A stretch of DNA of 64,000 nt from Nipponacmea schrenckii (GCA_030562195.1 JAUJPP010000003.1:25575398-25639397), one strand, 5' to 3'. Positions 1-12,599 are shown, counted from the first letter of the stretch. Made by a program: numbers and translations. Notes: generated by a model not told the origin, from the letters alone.

Positions 1-1805
1 GCTGTGCAGAATTTGGTTTGTTCTCGTGCCAAAGTAATAAGAGGGAGGTACAGGAGGATCGTTTGAAGAAAGGCGGGATTTGAATAGACTAAGAGAATCA
101 GAAGAGGTAAGGTATGAAGGGCTGTTATTCCAGAGTCTAATGGCAGAGGGAATGCAGGAATTGGAAAAAATGTTGGTTCTACAATAGTATTCAGCTAGAG
201 GAGGTTGAGTACGGAGGTTATAAGAGGAGGGAACAGTAAGGTCAATAAGTTCAGAAAGAAAGGAAGGGGTAAGATTATGAAGGATTTTGTAAATGAGAAT
301 GAGTTTGTGCCGTCTTCGCCTTTCTTTCAGTGGAACGAAACCAGTTTCTTGATATAATAATGCATGGCTAGTCCCCCTAACAGCACCACAGATAGACCGG
401 AGTGCGTCAAGCTGTAGGTGTTCTAGACTGTTAGCTAATTCATCGGTGCACCCGTCCCAAATAACGTCGCAGTAGTCAAAATGAGGAAGAATATAGGAAG
501 TATAGATAGTTTGTAAAGACTTACGGTTCAGGCGATACTTTAGAGAGCGGAGACAGTTAACAAGCCTACCAATTTTCGCTGAAATCTCACTAAGGTGAAA
601 ATCCCACTTACAATTTCTTTGGAAAGTAAGTCCAAGGTGTTTATGAGAAGAGAATTCCGTAATAGGTATGTCGTCAAGGCTAAGAGTAGGTATAACAGGA
701 TTATGTTTAGTGGTGAGTGCCAGAGTTTCGGTCTTCTGTGGGTTGAAGGAGACTAGCCAAGTTTTGGCCCAGCAGTTTATAGTTTCTAAGTCACGATTCA
801 GAATAGCAGCACATTGGTACGGGTCATCAATGCGAAGATATAATGAGGTGTCATCAGCAAATAGCCTGATATTAGATTTGATGTTGTTGGTGATGTCATT
901 GATATAAATTAGAAATAGGAGAGGACCAAGGACGGAGCCCTGTGGGACACCAGCAGGAATGGTTAAGGAATCAGAGGAGGTCCCACTTACAACTACTCTT
1001 TGAGTTCTATTATTCAGGTAATCTTTAAACCAGTTGAGGAGACCTCCCCTGATTCCCACAGCTTCAAGTTTATGACAGAGTCCAGCATGCCAGACTCTGT
1101 CAAAGGCCTTGCTGATGTCACAGAACACCGCCCTTGTATATTGGCCTTGATCAATGGCTTGACAGAAAAAGTGCGAGAGGCTTATTAATTGATAGACTGT
1201 GGAATGGCCGTGCAGAAAACCACTTTGGAAATTTGTTAGTATAGAGTTTATCTTCAAGAAGTTAAAACATGTTTATAGATGCATTTTTCAAAGATTTTAG
1301 CAATAAGACTGAGGAGAGATATAGGGCGGTAGTTCGAAGGATTAGTTGGATCATCTTTTTTAAAAATTGGTGTTACATTGGCTGATTTCCATATTATTGG
1401 GACAGAGTTGAGCGAAAGTGATAGGTTGAAGAGAGAACAGAGCGGAGTGGAAAGTTCATGAGAAAGGGGTTTGATTAATTTACCATTTATATTATCAGGG
1501 CCATTAGCTTTTGAGGTATCCAGAGTTAATATTATGTCTTTAACTTCTTGAGGGGTTAACTCGATGTTATTGAGTGAATTTGGGTTTTGTGGAAGAAGGG
1601 GGAGTTGTGCATTCATTGTGTCCAGCTGTGATTGGTTAATAAAGAAAGTATTCAAACAATTAGCTTTGTCAGCTGAAGTAAAGGCCAGTTTCCCGTCATT
1701 GACAAGTGTGGGTAACTGTGAGTTCCCCCGATGTACCTTCAAATAAGAGTTGACGTAATTGAACCAATGTTTAGTCCCATATAGTTTGTATGGATCACAA
1801 AGAAT
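1..1805 (-). mobile_element. Non-LTR (LINE) retrotransposon fragment with reverse transcriptase
   Basis: Read on the minus strand, this block encodes the reverse transcriptase region of a Jockey/CR1-like LINE. Visible motifs in order are SNYRPISLLS (about 1310-1340), an FCDISKAFD segment (about 1105-1130), GVPQGSVLGP (about 930-960) and the catalytic FADD box (about 848-862). A long C-terminal region follows and runs off the window start. The N-terminal part is open from about 1742 to 1254, then a stop appears; a one-base shift near 1271 in a T run restores the downstream frame, which is open to base 1. The endonuclease is absent, so the copy is 5'-truncated near 1805. It lies antisense to, and upstream of, the first visible PAPS synthase exon, probably inside one of its introns. 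It is probably dead because of the frameshift and truncation. Confidence 0.9.
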
Positions 1806-2261
1806 ATAATATTTTAATGATAATTATTCTTCAACTCTTATTATTATAACCTTAAAAATAACAGCTAATAAATTTTTATAACCTTTGTGTTTTTAAGGGA
1901 TTATAAACAGGTTTCTTAGCCTTACTCACTAGTTGGGTATTTGCACCATTCTGATTCTTTGTATAAAATTCCTGTAGTCAAGACTGCTAACAATACCTTA
2001 CCAAGACCTAATCAGAGAAATGCCTCAAATATAAGAAAGCCATATCTTGTGAATATCATTTACTGACTAGATGTTCAATATAAAGATGACTATGTTCTGG
2101 TGATGCTATATTACAGCACCATTTTTAGAATCCTAATTCTCCATTTATATATATAAAAGCAAGGACAAAGTTTGTCTCATGATTGGTATAGTGAAGCATG
2201 CAAGATTTGATCCTTTTGACCCCTATTATTTTATGTTATATTAATTCATATTAAATTACAG

Positions 2262-3941
2262 GACAGAGAAGAGGCCAGACGACTCCATGAAGAAGCTGGG
2301 TTGAATTTTTTTGAGTGTTATGTGAACACACCTATTAATATCTGTGAAGAACGAGATGTAAAAGGACTCTATAAGAAAGCTCGAGCGGGGATAATTAAAG
2401 GTTTGTACAAAGAATATCTCTTTTCTAATAGTGAATTTTGGTATAATTTGCGTAGTTGAAGCAATATATATGAAGTGACTATCTCAAAAGGTGCTTGTAA
2501 TATCATTGCAATAGCTGCATTATAAACCTTAGTTTAGAGCAGAATTTCAATAACTAGTAAAGGTTAACTCTATCAGTGTCCTTGATACACAGGGTATGCA
2601 AAATACATTTGATACATGTTAAAGGTTTAGAATTAAGGGAACTGCTGTGGCTCTAGGGCTGGCAAAATTTATCGAAATTCCGATTAATCGTCGATTACTT
2701 ACCTGCCGATTACGATTATCGATCTAAAATTCCATAATCGATTATCATATTTCAATAAAATATATCCAATCAATTTTTTCAAACAACTGTTTACAAGATG
2801 GAATGAACAATACTATCACAAAACCTACCAAATAATACCGCTATCGACTTTTAATACGACACAATAACAACTATAGGCCTATAAATAACAACAGTGTAGA
2901 GCTCCATCTGCTGGGAGGATATGCTACTTTCATTTTCAAATGTACTTTGTTTACGATACTCAATGTGGTTATCTCCCTTACTTAAAATAGACATGAAAAT
3001 TCTACCGATTATTAATCGATTATCGGTCGGTGCACGTCACCGATTATTTGCCGATAATCGATATTAAAATCATAATCGATTCCCAGCCCTATGTGGCTCA
3101 GTGAGCTAGACGCTTGCTGGCTTACCGGAGGGTTCAGAGTCCTTGTCAGTGATGCAGGCTGGAGGGCCTGATATGGAAAATGGGTCTAGTCGTTCGGATG
3201 GGACATTAAACAGAAGCCCTATGTGCTAAAGGCTTTGCACGTTAAAGATCCCTCAACAGTGGGAAATCGTGAAAAGATGAGGCTTATGCAGAATTTTCCT
3301 CATTGCACACTGCCTGGCGTTGCCTGTCTTCATTAGCCCATAAGATGCTGAAGAGTATGATGTAAAAGTCCATTAATATATTACAGGGTTTACTGGAGTT
3401 GATGCAGCCTATGAAGCCCCTGCCAACCCGGATGTAACATTAAAGGCTGGTCATATTTCTGTTGATGAATGTGTTCAAGAAGTTGTCACTATCCTAACTG
3501 AGAGGGTAAGTTGATTTATGGTCAAATATTTATATGGAGGAGGGTTGTAGCTTGATCTGTTAAGGTGTTTAGATCTTATGATAGTATCATAAGCCATTAG
3601 TTATAAATAGGTATAGTACTTATTAGAAAAATAAATTGTTAATTGGGATGAAAGTGATCAGCTGGAGTGATCAGCTGAAACTGCATTTTTTTTTGATGAA
3701 TCTTATTAAGACTTGTGCATATTGAAAGAAGATCTGATTACTCTTACATACAAGCTTATGATTCATCACAATTTGGAAATTGAAAAACGTCAGCTTATTG
3801 TCATCACTGTCCTGACGATGGTTCCCTCAATGCACACTTCAACCCAATATGATGGTCTAAAGGATATAGAACTTTGTTGCTTAAAGTTAAGGGGAAGTGG
3901 TATATCCATAATAGTGGTCTTATTTATTATATCATAAAGAC

Positions 3942-3972
<31 letters not shown>

Positions 3973-3978
3973 TTTTTT

Positions 3979-4013
<35 letters not shown>

Positions 4014-7000
4014 TTTTTTTATTTATTTATTTTTTTATTTATTTTTTTATTTATTTATTTATTTATTTTTTTATTTATTTATTTATTTATTTTTTTATTT
4101 ATTTATTTATTATTTATTTATTTATTTATTATTTTTCTAGAATATAGTACCAGCATCAGCTGTACGGGCTGTGAAAGAATTATTTGTACCAGAAAATAGA
4201 GTAGAGGCTGTGAAAGTTGAAGCTGAAAAATTACCATGTGTTGATATATCGAAGGTAGTTATCACATATTATCACTTTGTACCAGCTCAAGGGAGCTGTG
4301 TTTGCTCAGTGAATTAGGGGCTTGCTTGCTAACCTGAGGGCCTTGGGTTCAATTCTGGCAACGGTCAAGATGAATATTGAATTTTCTGCTTGGTTTGCCC
4401 TTGAGAATGATGCAGATCTGAGGGACTGACACGGAAAAAGCATCTAGTTGTTCGAATGTAACAGTAAACCGAGGACCCGTGTGCTACAGGCTGTGCACGT
4501 TAATGATCCCTCAATAGTTAGAAATCACAAAGAGTGTAGGCTTATACTTCTGTACTGGCAAATTTTCCCTAATTGCACACTGCGTTGCATTGCATGTTTT
4601 CATGCAAAAGAATAGGATGTAAAACTAATTTTTTTGCAAAAGCTCATAAAAAAAATACTGATTATCTTACTTCTAACTGTCATATTAAAGTCTCTGAAGG
4701 AGATGTGCCTTGAGCTTGAATATTAAAGGATTAGAGTTCAATTGTTACTTGTTTAGAATGAGTTTTAAGTTTATACTTTGCTACTGTTGTATATTTGTTA
4801 TACTCAAAATTTAAGTTAAATAAAAACTAGGTTTAAGAAATCAGTAATCTGATTGGATAACATAACCAATTTTAAAAATTTTTTTTACTGAGTAGCCAAT
4901 CAGATGATGGGAATATTAATTCATTGTCACTTAAGTTTTCTATAATAAAGTCACTGATTAACTGTCAATTATAATATATTGATATATAATGATTCTTTTT
5001 ATTTAGTTGGATTGTCAATGGACACAAGTATTATCTGAAGGATGGGCCACACCCTTAAATGGTTTTATGAGAGAGAAGGAGTATTTACAGTGTCAACATT
5101 TCGGGTGTCTGCTAGATGGTTAGTGTTATATTATACATGTATTGTTCTGTGCATGCTAGACTATATATCATGCTTAGGCCAAACCAATTTCATTTTCTTG
5201 TTTTACCATAAAAAAATATTGGACAACCTGAAAAAATAATTGTCACAAAGGGACATCTTTAATATGATATAAGATTAAATTAATTCAGAGAAAGTAAGAA
5301 AATTCAGGTCAAACCTGCCCTTTTTTCCTTCGCCCCTTCGCAAACATTGCCATTACAGAGAAAATCCATAGAAGAAGGAGGGGAAAAAAGAGAAGTAAAA
5401 CAATAATATCATATCTGTCTCTGTCTCAATTGTGAATAGTGATATAAAATTTTTCATGCAATAAAGTCAGTTAGAAAGTCAGTTATATAACAAGAAATAA
5501 CAAGAAACTCAGTTATAAATGATTATGTTTTAATTGAATAAAGCTTTATATATAGACGCAAGGGATATGCTCTGTTTATTAAGGTGATAAAAATTATCAT
5601 AATGCTTTAAGATAAACATGTACTAGATCTAAAGATAACCATCTTGATCAATATATGACTAAGTTTTATACCAAAACAATTATTGAATAACTGTTCCACA
5701 GGCAAGTCATAATTGACATTTTTTATTTGCTCTAATAAATTTGATATAATTCATCACACCTTGAGAATTGAGGAAAATCTCGTCTCCAGGTTAAACAAGG
5801 TAGGGAGTGGGTTCAGTAGTGTTTGATTGTATGTTCATATCTTCATTTTTTTTATAAAGCAAACTTATAGTTCATGATTCATTTTATGTGTTTGGGTTAT
5901 ATATCATTATCAAGGGAGTAACCAATAGAGATAAAAATCTTTTTCTAACAAACCAAAAAAAAAAAAAAACTTTACCTGATAGACAAACTCTGAGACTTAA
6001 ATTTTCATTTTGTTTCTATGGTAATACACATTATTTTAATTAACCAAATTACAAAGATATAAAATACCTCATCAAAGACAAACTTTGAAAGTTAATTATT
6101 TATTTTCATTAACTAACGAAGTTAATCGCATTATTTTAAAGAAAGTAACCAAACTCCTAAGTGGAGAATATAATTTGTATTTTTGACAAACCAAAAATAT
6201 ATATTTTTTTTTTACCTCAAAGTAAAAGGGTTCATAATTTATTTTACTTACAAATGATCTATCGCATTATTTTAAGGGGAAGTAACCAAACTCTAAGAAG
6301 AGTTAAAAAATTCTTATATTTTAATGAACCAAAATATAATTTTTCTTACCTCGTAGACAAACGTAATTATTCATTTCAGTAATTCACCAAACTGTATCAT
6401 ATTAAAGAAGCACAGATACATGTATGTATTCATTTAAAGGGAGTAACCAAACTCTAGAGTTAAAAAATTCTTATTTTTAAAAACCAAAAATAGGCTTAGG
6501 GTACTGAAAAAGCTCAGCATTCATTTCAATTGTTCACAAACTGTATCTCATTATTCCAGGTGGAGTGACCAACCTATCGGTACCTATAGTACTGCCTGTT
6601 ACAACTGAAGATAAGAAACGACTGGATGGATGTCATGCGTTTAGTTTACGCTATGAAGGGAGTCATGTGGCAGTGTTACGAAATCCTGAGTTCTATAAAC
6701 ATAACAAAGAGGAAAGATGCTGTAGACAGTTTGGTACTAGTAATGGCAATCATCCTTATGTTAAGGTATGACCTATTATAGAATAAAATTTCCCTTCATC
6801 TGGTTCTTCATCATTTGCTGCCTGGCTTTCTAAGTCTATCACCTTTCACCTATCAAATGTGCTGGATCTTAATTTCTATTGACTGTTAACTGACACAGTT
6901 GCTTATGACTTTCAGCCAGTGGATTCTTCTCAGTTACGGTGTAATAAGACATTCTCTCCTGTAGAAGCACTGGCCTAGGTCTCAAGTAGGATTTCTGCAC

Positions 7001-9813
7001 ACATCAAGTTGATAAGATATTCTCTATTTCTGAAGTTAAATGAAATTCAGTACTTTCTTTAGGTTGTCCTCCATGTGCCTGCATACAATATGGCCGGATT
7101 GTTCTGTGATTTGATACTGATTCTGGCAATGTTCTCTGGCCTTTATCAAGCAATTACTAACTTTATTTGAGCAGCATTTCAACCAGCGTTCTCTGGCTTT
7201 TTTTAAGCAATTACTATCTTTATTTGAGCAGCGTTTCAACCAGCGTTCTCTGGCTTTTTTTAAGCAATTACTAACTTTATTTGAGCAGCGTTTCAACCAG
7301 CGTTCTCTGGCTTTTTTTAAGCAATTACTAACTTTATTTGAGCAGCGTTTCAACCAGCGTTCTCTGGCTTTTTTTAAGCAATTACTATTTATATTTGAGC
7401 AATGTTTTAACCAGCGTTCTCTGGCCTTTTTAAAGCAATTACTATTTATATTTGAGCAGCGTTTTAACCAGCGTTCTCTGGCTTTTTTTAAGCAATTACT
7501 AACTTTATTTGAGCAGCGTTGATTGGTATGTATTATAATTGTAGATGATCTATAATAGTGGAGATTGGTTAGTTGGAGGAGATCTAGAGGTCTTACAAAG
7601 AATAGTCTGGAATGATGGATTGGATGAATATAGATTAACGCCTAAAGAACTACGCTCTCAGTTCAGAGAATTAAAGGTAGTTTTGTGTAATTTACAATCT
7701 GTGTCTGTGTCTGTTAGAATTATAACAAGCCAACAGTTGGGGTTGTCAGAAAAATACAAAACTAAGTCTTGGATAATTACGAAAAATGACAGTTGAAAGA
7801 TCACTGATTCAGCACAATTTTTCAAACAGTGCCCTGAAGTTTTTATGCCTAGTACTTAGATTAAGCTTTAATTCATGAATTTTTTGATTCCAACAACTTC
7901 CTAGAGAGCAAAATCAGTATTAATTTTTCATCTAACAACAATTTTTCTCAAATCTTTAAATGTAAGCAGTGTGTTAACCAGAATTTAAATTTTATATATT
8001 AGAGATTGCAATATGTATTAATTCCCATTTTGTTAATGAAATGAATCGATTGATATTTTTCTAGGCTGATTCAGTATTTGCGTTTCAACTGAGAAACCCG
8101 ATACACAATGGACATGCTTTATTGATGAAAGATACTAAACGTAAACTGTTAGAGAGGGGCTATAACAAACCTGTATTATTGCTTCATCCATTAGGTAGGT
8201 ATAGAAATAGAATTCTAGAGTTACAATGTAAGTACTGGTTAAGATGGTAAAGTTCAGTCAATGAGCCACCAAACACTCTTTAGTTAATTGAGGATTACCA
8301 GTAAGAGGTGGTTAATCAACAGTGACTTTATGTACATTGATAAATCGGCTGCTGGAAACGTTTCAATTCAAAGGGATGAAACCGAATCAAACTACTTACT
8401 TTTAATAAACAATAGGAACAGTTGACACGGTAATCCATAACACAGTTATGTGTCTCCCTTCCTGTGTGTTGACATCTTTGAGTGATTATGTCTGCAGAGT
8501 GGAATCAGGTGTTTAGATACTATATTTTATTACAGGTGGTTGGACTAAAGATGACGATGTACCCCTACCAGTAAGAATACAACAGCATCAAGCTATTTTA
8601 GAGGAAGGCATATTAGACCCTGATTCTACAGTGCTAGCTATATTTCCTTCACCCATGATGTATGCAGGTCCAACAGAAGTAAGTAATATACACTATTAAA
8701 CATTTTGGTATTTTTATTTGATATCTGATTATCTTATTATTAACCGGTCATTTAAGACTTAAAATCGGTCATGACCTGTTTACAACAGCCCTGGATTGCA
8801 CCAGATTCGTAGAGCTAGTTTGAAATTAACTGAACTAAAAATGGCTTTGTTATTTTGATTTTAAAATACCATTTCTTTGATTCTTGATACAAAGATATCA
8901 TTTTCTTGAAATTCATATCCCGAAATTGTTATTGCATGGTAACAGCAATATAGTAAGGAATTCTTTTGATATTCTTCAGGTTCAATGGCATGCAAAAGCT
9001 AGAATGTGTACAGGCGCTAATTTCTATATAGTTGGAAGAGATCCTGCTGGAATGCCACACCCTGATGGAGGGAGAGACTTGTTTGATCCTACACATGGTG
9101 CCAAGGTAGGTTCATTTATAATATAACATTGAAAATCATGTTTCCTTCCTTTTAAATATATTGATAGAGCTGATTTATGGGTATAGATAATCTTGAAAAG
9201 CCCAAGAAGTTTAACCAATGACCAGCTGATAGACTGTAGAAAGTATCTTGAATGTATCTGTGCTTATTGAATATACACTCGAATCTTGATAATCAAAGAA
9301 TTGATATGTTGTAAGGAATTCTATTGGCAGCCATAGTAGCTTTAACAGTCAGTGATGTTGAACATTGAAAATTGACAAATGAAAAATTGAACAGCGTTGA
9401 ACAGGCAAGATGTGAGACTAATTGCACCTAAACATGAAGGACTATGTTGTAAAATAAACTATACACAGTCATAATGACTTCAGCTTTGAACACAAATGAG
9501 GATAAATTTGCAACTAAATATGAAAGACTATGTAACTGGATTTTCATCAGGATTTTTTCTGATTTATTTCTAGGTATTAACAATGGCACCTGGTTTAACA
9601 CAGTTAGAGATAGTTCCGTTCAGGGTAGCAGCGTACAATACCAAACTAAAGAAAATGGATTTCTTTGATCCAGAAAAGAAGGATGACTTTGATTTCATAT
9701 CTGGTACCAAAATGAGGAAATTAGCCAGAGAGGGTCAGAATCCGCCTGATGGTTTCATGGCACCAAAAGCATGGAAGATACTCTCAGAATTCTATCAGTC
9801 CCTAGCAAAATAA
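2262..9813 (+). CDS. PAPSS: Bifunctional PAPS synthase (3' part of gene, 10 exons)
   Basis: PAPS synthase makes APS from ATP and sulfate (sulfurylase) and phosphorylates it to PAPS (APS kinase), the donor for sulfotransferases. Exons: 2262-2400, 3387-3505, 4141-4254, 5007-5118, 6560-6765, 7545-7676, 8065-8194, 8536-8678, 8980-9105 and 9574-9813, stop included. All junctions are GT-AG and phases match, giving 486 residues. The first two exons are the end of the APS kinase domain ([13 protein letters not shown]). The third to fifth hold the linker and sulfurylase N-domain ([13 protein letters not shown]). The seventh has the nucleotide-binding [10 protein letters not shown] motif. The ninth has [10 protein letters not shown]. 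The tail GFMAPKAW is typical of the family. Animal PAPS synthases are about 620 residues, so about 130 residues including the kinase P-loop lie before base 1. Introns hold a SINE with an inserted hAT element, an ATTT microsatellite and a 57-bp minisatellite. No frameshift or missing catalytic motif is seen. Confidence 0.97.
2640..3372 (+). mobile_element. tRNA-derived SINE (family A), split by a hAT insertion
   Basis: The head (TGTGGCTCAGTGAGCTAGAC) resembles a tRNA A-box region. The body has the internal block GCACGTTAAAGATCCCTC and the tail block TTGCACACTGCCTGGCGTTG, ending ATGTAAAAGTCCATT. The same consensus recurs about a dozen times in the window on both strands. The head is interrupted by a 438-bp hAT-type element. 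The SINE tail ends within about 15 bases of the acceptor at 3386. Confidence 0.75.
2654..3091. mobile_element. Non-autonomous hAT-type element with 8-bp target duplication
   Basis: The 438-bp element begins TAGGGCTGG and ends CCAGCCCTA, with AT-rich subterminal repeats built on AATCGATTA near both ends. It is flanked by the perfect 8-bp direct repeat TGTGGCTC (2646-2653 and 3092-3099), which lies inside the SINE head. It has no coding capacity. TIR plus 8-bp duplication is the hAT hallmark. Confidence 0.88.
3940..4137 (+). repeat. (ATTT)n microsatellite at a splice acceptor
   Basis: About 195 bases of imperfect TTTA tetranucleotide repeat with T-rich interruptions run directly into TTTTTCTAG at 4132-4140, the acceptor of the PAPSS exon at 4141. 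The open frame across it (Leu/Phe/Ile/Tyr) is a by-product. Confidence 0.95.
4288..4632 (+). mobile_element. tRNA-derived SINE, family A copy
   Basis: It has a head with GCTCAGTGAATTAGG, a B-box-like GGGTTCAATTCT, the internal block TGCTACAGGCTGTGCACGTT, then ATTGCACACTGCGTTGCATT, ending AGGATGTAAAACTAATTTT. It is one of the most complete copies, in the PAPSS intron after the exon ending 4254. Confidence 0.8.
4745..4950. mobile_element. MITE, 'TCTGATTGGATAA' family copy 1
   Basis: It contains AATCTGATTGGATAACAT and, on the far side, CAATCAGATGATGGGAAT. The ends approximate inverted repeats of the form AACTTAA / TTAAGTTTTC. Related copies lie at 11408-11560, 21975-22135 and 43085-43275. Confidence 0.5.
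7125..7520. repeat. 57-bp minisatellite, about 7 copies
   Basis: The unit starts ACCAGCGTTCTCTGGC and ends ATTTGAGCAGCGTTTCA, with T-run length variation. The array ends about 25 bases upstream of the PAPSS exon at 7545. Because the unit is about 19 codons, the minus strand stays open for roughly 100 residues. This is a repeat artefact, not a supported gene. Confidence 0.93.
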
Positions 9814-10919
9814 TAATTAGTTTCTATGGAAATCTTAATTCTGCTTATTTATATATTAATATTAGATTGCATTTTATTGTATCAAACGACTGTTTGTTGT
9901 ATCACATTACTTTTATATCTGATGGACCTAAACTAAATAATCTACAACATTTGGCTTTATTTGTTTCTATTTTGACCATATAAAGTTAATTGGAATCTTA
10001 AAATGAAGAAAATTGCAAATTTTAAATTGGTAGTCCAACTTTTTAAAAATTTTAATATGAAACTATATAAATTTATACAAAAAATTGGAATAAAAGGAGA
10101 TAAAATCAAAATTTTAAGACATGTAGTAATAGTAAAACTATATTTACAATGGATTATAAAGATAGACCAATCAAATATCTGGAGCATGTACAAAATTGTA
10201 ATTCAAATGATTGTCAAATTACAAATTGGTTGTTTTAAAATATTAGACAATGTTCAGACATAAAAATAATGTAATGTGGGAAATAATTATTATGGTGTCT
10301 CTTTCTCAACACTTCACCAAAGACTGGGAACAAAATCACATCTTAAATCTTAGAACTGACGCATTGTTTTCTATGAAAACCTAGAAGCTCATTGTATTGA
10401 ATTTATAAAGCAAATTAATTGTGGAAGTCAATTCACTGTTAAATGCTTTGATTACCAATATAAGCTAGAATGAAATTTACTTGTGTATCTGGGATAACAG
10501 TGGATATGCCTTGAAAATATAAATGTTGAATTTTGTTTTTAATTTGTTCCTGTAAGAACAGAAAACCACCATTAGAACATATACTGTATATGCTGACTGG
10601 TTAATATCTCGATCAACAATCATCATACACAATTCAATTTTATAATTGTTTTAGACTGTACTTCATACTACGTATTACTTTTGACATCAGTAGATTATTA
10701 CTATCCATTGTATCTGAATTAATTTAAATTTGAACAGTAGAATTTTAGAAGTTTTGGTCCAAGCATTTTCTTGGTAATACTTGAACAAAGCCGGTTTACA
10801 TTCATAGGGTATATATCATATAAGGATAAGCCGTTATACCGGCTTATAGGGTTGAAAGGGTTAATTCCATAACACAAGTCAGTTAGAGTGTTTGGTGACA
10901 TGATTTGCATGGTAATGTT

Positions 10920-11135
10920 GAACAAATGGTGGCTGTGTTTTCAAATCTTGATTGGCATGTGAAAGTCTTATGTTCTGAAATAAGTCATCTTCACTTAGGA
11001 TTCCAGTCGACCCAGCAATAATTGGGTATGGATAATCCAGGAAAGATCAATGCCAAGAGGTTTGGCCAAGGATCAGCTGGTAGAAAGGATTCCTGTGAAC
11101 CTAAGTTGTCAAATATAGTTGTTTCTTTCTTTTAT
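10920..11135 (+). mobile_element. Dispersed SINE-like repeat, family B
   Basis: It shares GATCAATGCCAAGAGGTTTG, a CAGCTGGTAGAAAGGAT block, GTGAACCTAAGTTGT and ATATAGTTGTTTCTTTCTTT with copies at 13700-13925, 53125-53265 and 59270-59535. The tail is T/CTTT-rich. No coding capacity is seen. Confidence 0.65.
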
Positions 11136-11407
11136 ATACATACAATCCATCAGCTGTTTTCAATCTGATTCAAATGCAGATCATAATGTTTCATTTCATG
11201 TATTTTATGTGTGTATCTACACTTGTCAACCACGATCTGATCAAATTTATAGTAAAATGATGTTCATTTTAAATGAGGACCATATCATGTGTAGTAACTT
11301 TCAGATTGAATCAAAATTCCGTGCAATATATTACTGGTAACTATATAAGTATTTATTTTAATTGGTGCAAATGTGATTTTCAATATGAATTTTAGTTTTT
11401 ATTTTGG

Positions 11408-11560
11408 GTCCAGGGGTCTTATTCTCGAAAACTTAACCAAAAACCAGATTTTAATAAATACAGTAATCTGATTGGATAATAAAACTAATTTAAGAATCAA
11501 TTTTAGTGCTAAGATACTAAAACATTTATAAATTAAATCTTTGAGGATAAGACCCTAGAG
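11408..11560. mobile_element. MITE, 'TCTGATTGGATAA' family copy 2
   Basis: The ends are imperfect inverted repeats, GGGGTCTTATTCTCGAAAAC and TTTGAGGATAAGACCC, enclosing AATCTGATTGGATAATA. About 150 bases, non-coding. Confidence 0.65.
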
Positions 11561-11814
11561 CTGGGAACAGTGTTTATGTTCATACTAATTATGATCAAAA
11601 ATGCTAAATTTTTGGAGAAATGTTGTATCTTATCTACAAGAAATTTCCCAAAAATGACTTTTGCTTTTATTTCCTAAAAAATGCCTTTATGCAAATCTTT
11701 ATAAAAATGCTATTTATTATTTATGCTTAGTTACGAATTATGTTAAGATGGAAACAAGTTATTAAAATGGTATACTAATTTAGTTTTTGCTTTTCATTTA
11801 CAAAAATAAAATAA

Positions 11815-11988
11815 GGAACTCAATTTTATGGTGCACTCTACCTCTTGATTTTATTATATATAATATTATATTTAACTTTTCAACAATTGACATTGTAATA
11901 ACATATGTATATTCACATTATGACAATGTAAATTGTTGAAACATTGTATATAATAACCTAGGTTTATTATACCATGAGATTGTGTTCT
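11815..11988. mobile_element. Foldback MITE, 'GGAAC..CAATTTTATGG' family copy 1
   Basis: Termini GGAACTCAATTTTATGGTG and CCATGAGATTGTGTTC are inverted repeats. The interior has a second inverted pair around CAACAATTGACATTGTAATA. A sister copy is at 19301-19440. Confidence 0.75.
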
Positions 11989-12599
11989 ATTTATTTAATC
12001 CTTGTTCATCTTCAAAGATGAATTCAACCCAGTGCAGAAGCCTAATAAATGCATACATAAACAGATCTTTGAAATATAATCTTCTTTTGTCCAAATCCTA
12101 CCCTGAGGAATAACTTCCTGCGGGGCTAAGTAGTCAAAATCGTAGACAAAAGGGGTTTCGCCTTGCTACATAAATAAAGTCCAGCGGACTAGGGCCTAAG
12201 ATATCAAATGAAAGAACATTGGGTTTATCTACATGATACATTTCTAATATACACAGTTAGTTTCCATTATGATATTTGGAGTAAATGGGAATTTTGGCCC
12301 TTTAACAACCTACTGGATCTAACTCCTATCAAAGTCAAACAATTGGAATATTGTATTAACTCTTAGAATGGAAAGGTTTTCGGACTATGCTATCATGATG
12401 ATAAAAATTCTCAGTCAAACAGCCCCAAAAGTAAACAATCCCACAAGTGCAAAACTGGAGAATATTTCAACCTTCTGATAAGGACAATATTATCATATAG
12501 ACAGTACAGTATCTCAGAAACACTGAAAGTAGCGAAAATAACCATCCTTTGTTATTGAACTCTATGGAGTAACTGGTCAATCCAGACTACTAAACTAAT

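Larger units (their letters stand above)
2262..3505 (+). other. PAPSS: APS kinase domain, C-terminal part (first two visible exons)
   Basis: The exons at 2262-2400 and 3387-3505 translate to the last part of the APS kinase domain, including [13 protein letters not shown] and [10 protein letters not shown], ending at ER before the linker. The first exon begins in phase 0 after an AG at 2260-2261, so at least one coding exon precedes it. The P-loop and APS-binding segments are not in the window. Confidence 0.93.
9814..12599. other. Intergenic region between PAPSS and ADSL
   Basis: It holds the PAPSS 3' UTR, a family-B dispersed repeat (10920-11135), a MITE (11408-11560) and a foldback MITE (11815-11988). 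Short open frames such as 10003-10263 are AT-rich with no recognisable protein character. The last 300 bases should include the ADSL promoter and 5' UTR, but no TATA box or CpG block is evident. Confidence 0.7.

Noticed and set aside
3874..4140. 88-codon frame of Leu/Phe/Ile/Tyr
   Set aside because: Translation of the ATTT microsatellite, immediately upstream of a PAPSS acceptor.
10003..10263. Small Lys/Ile-rich ORF downstream of PAPSS
   Set aside because: Composition follows the local AT-rich sequence; overlapping frames are open on both strands and nothing suggests coding.
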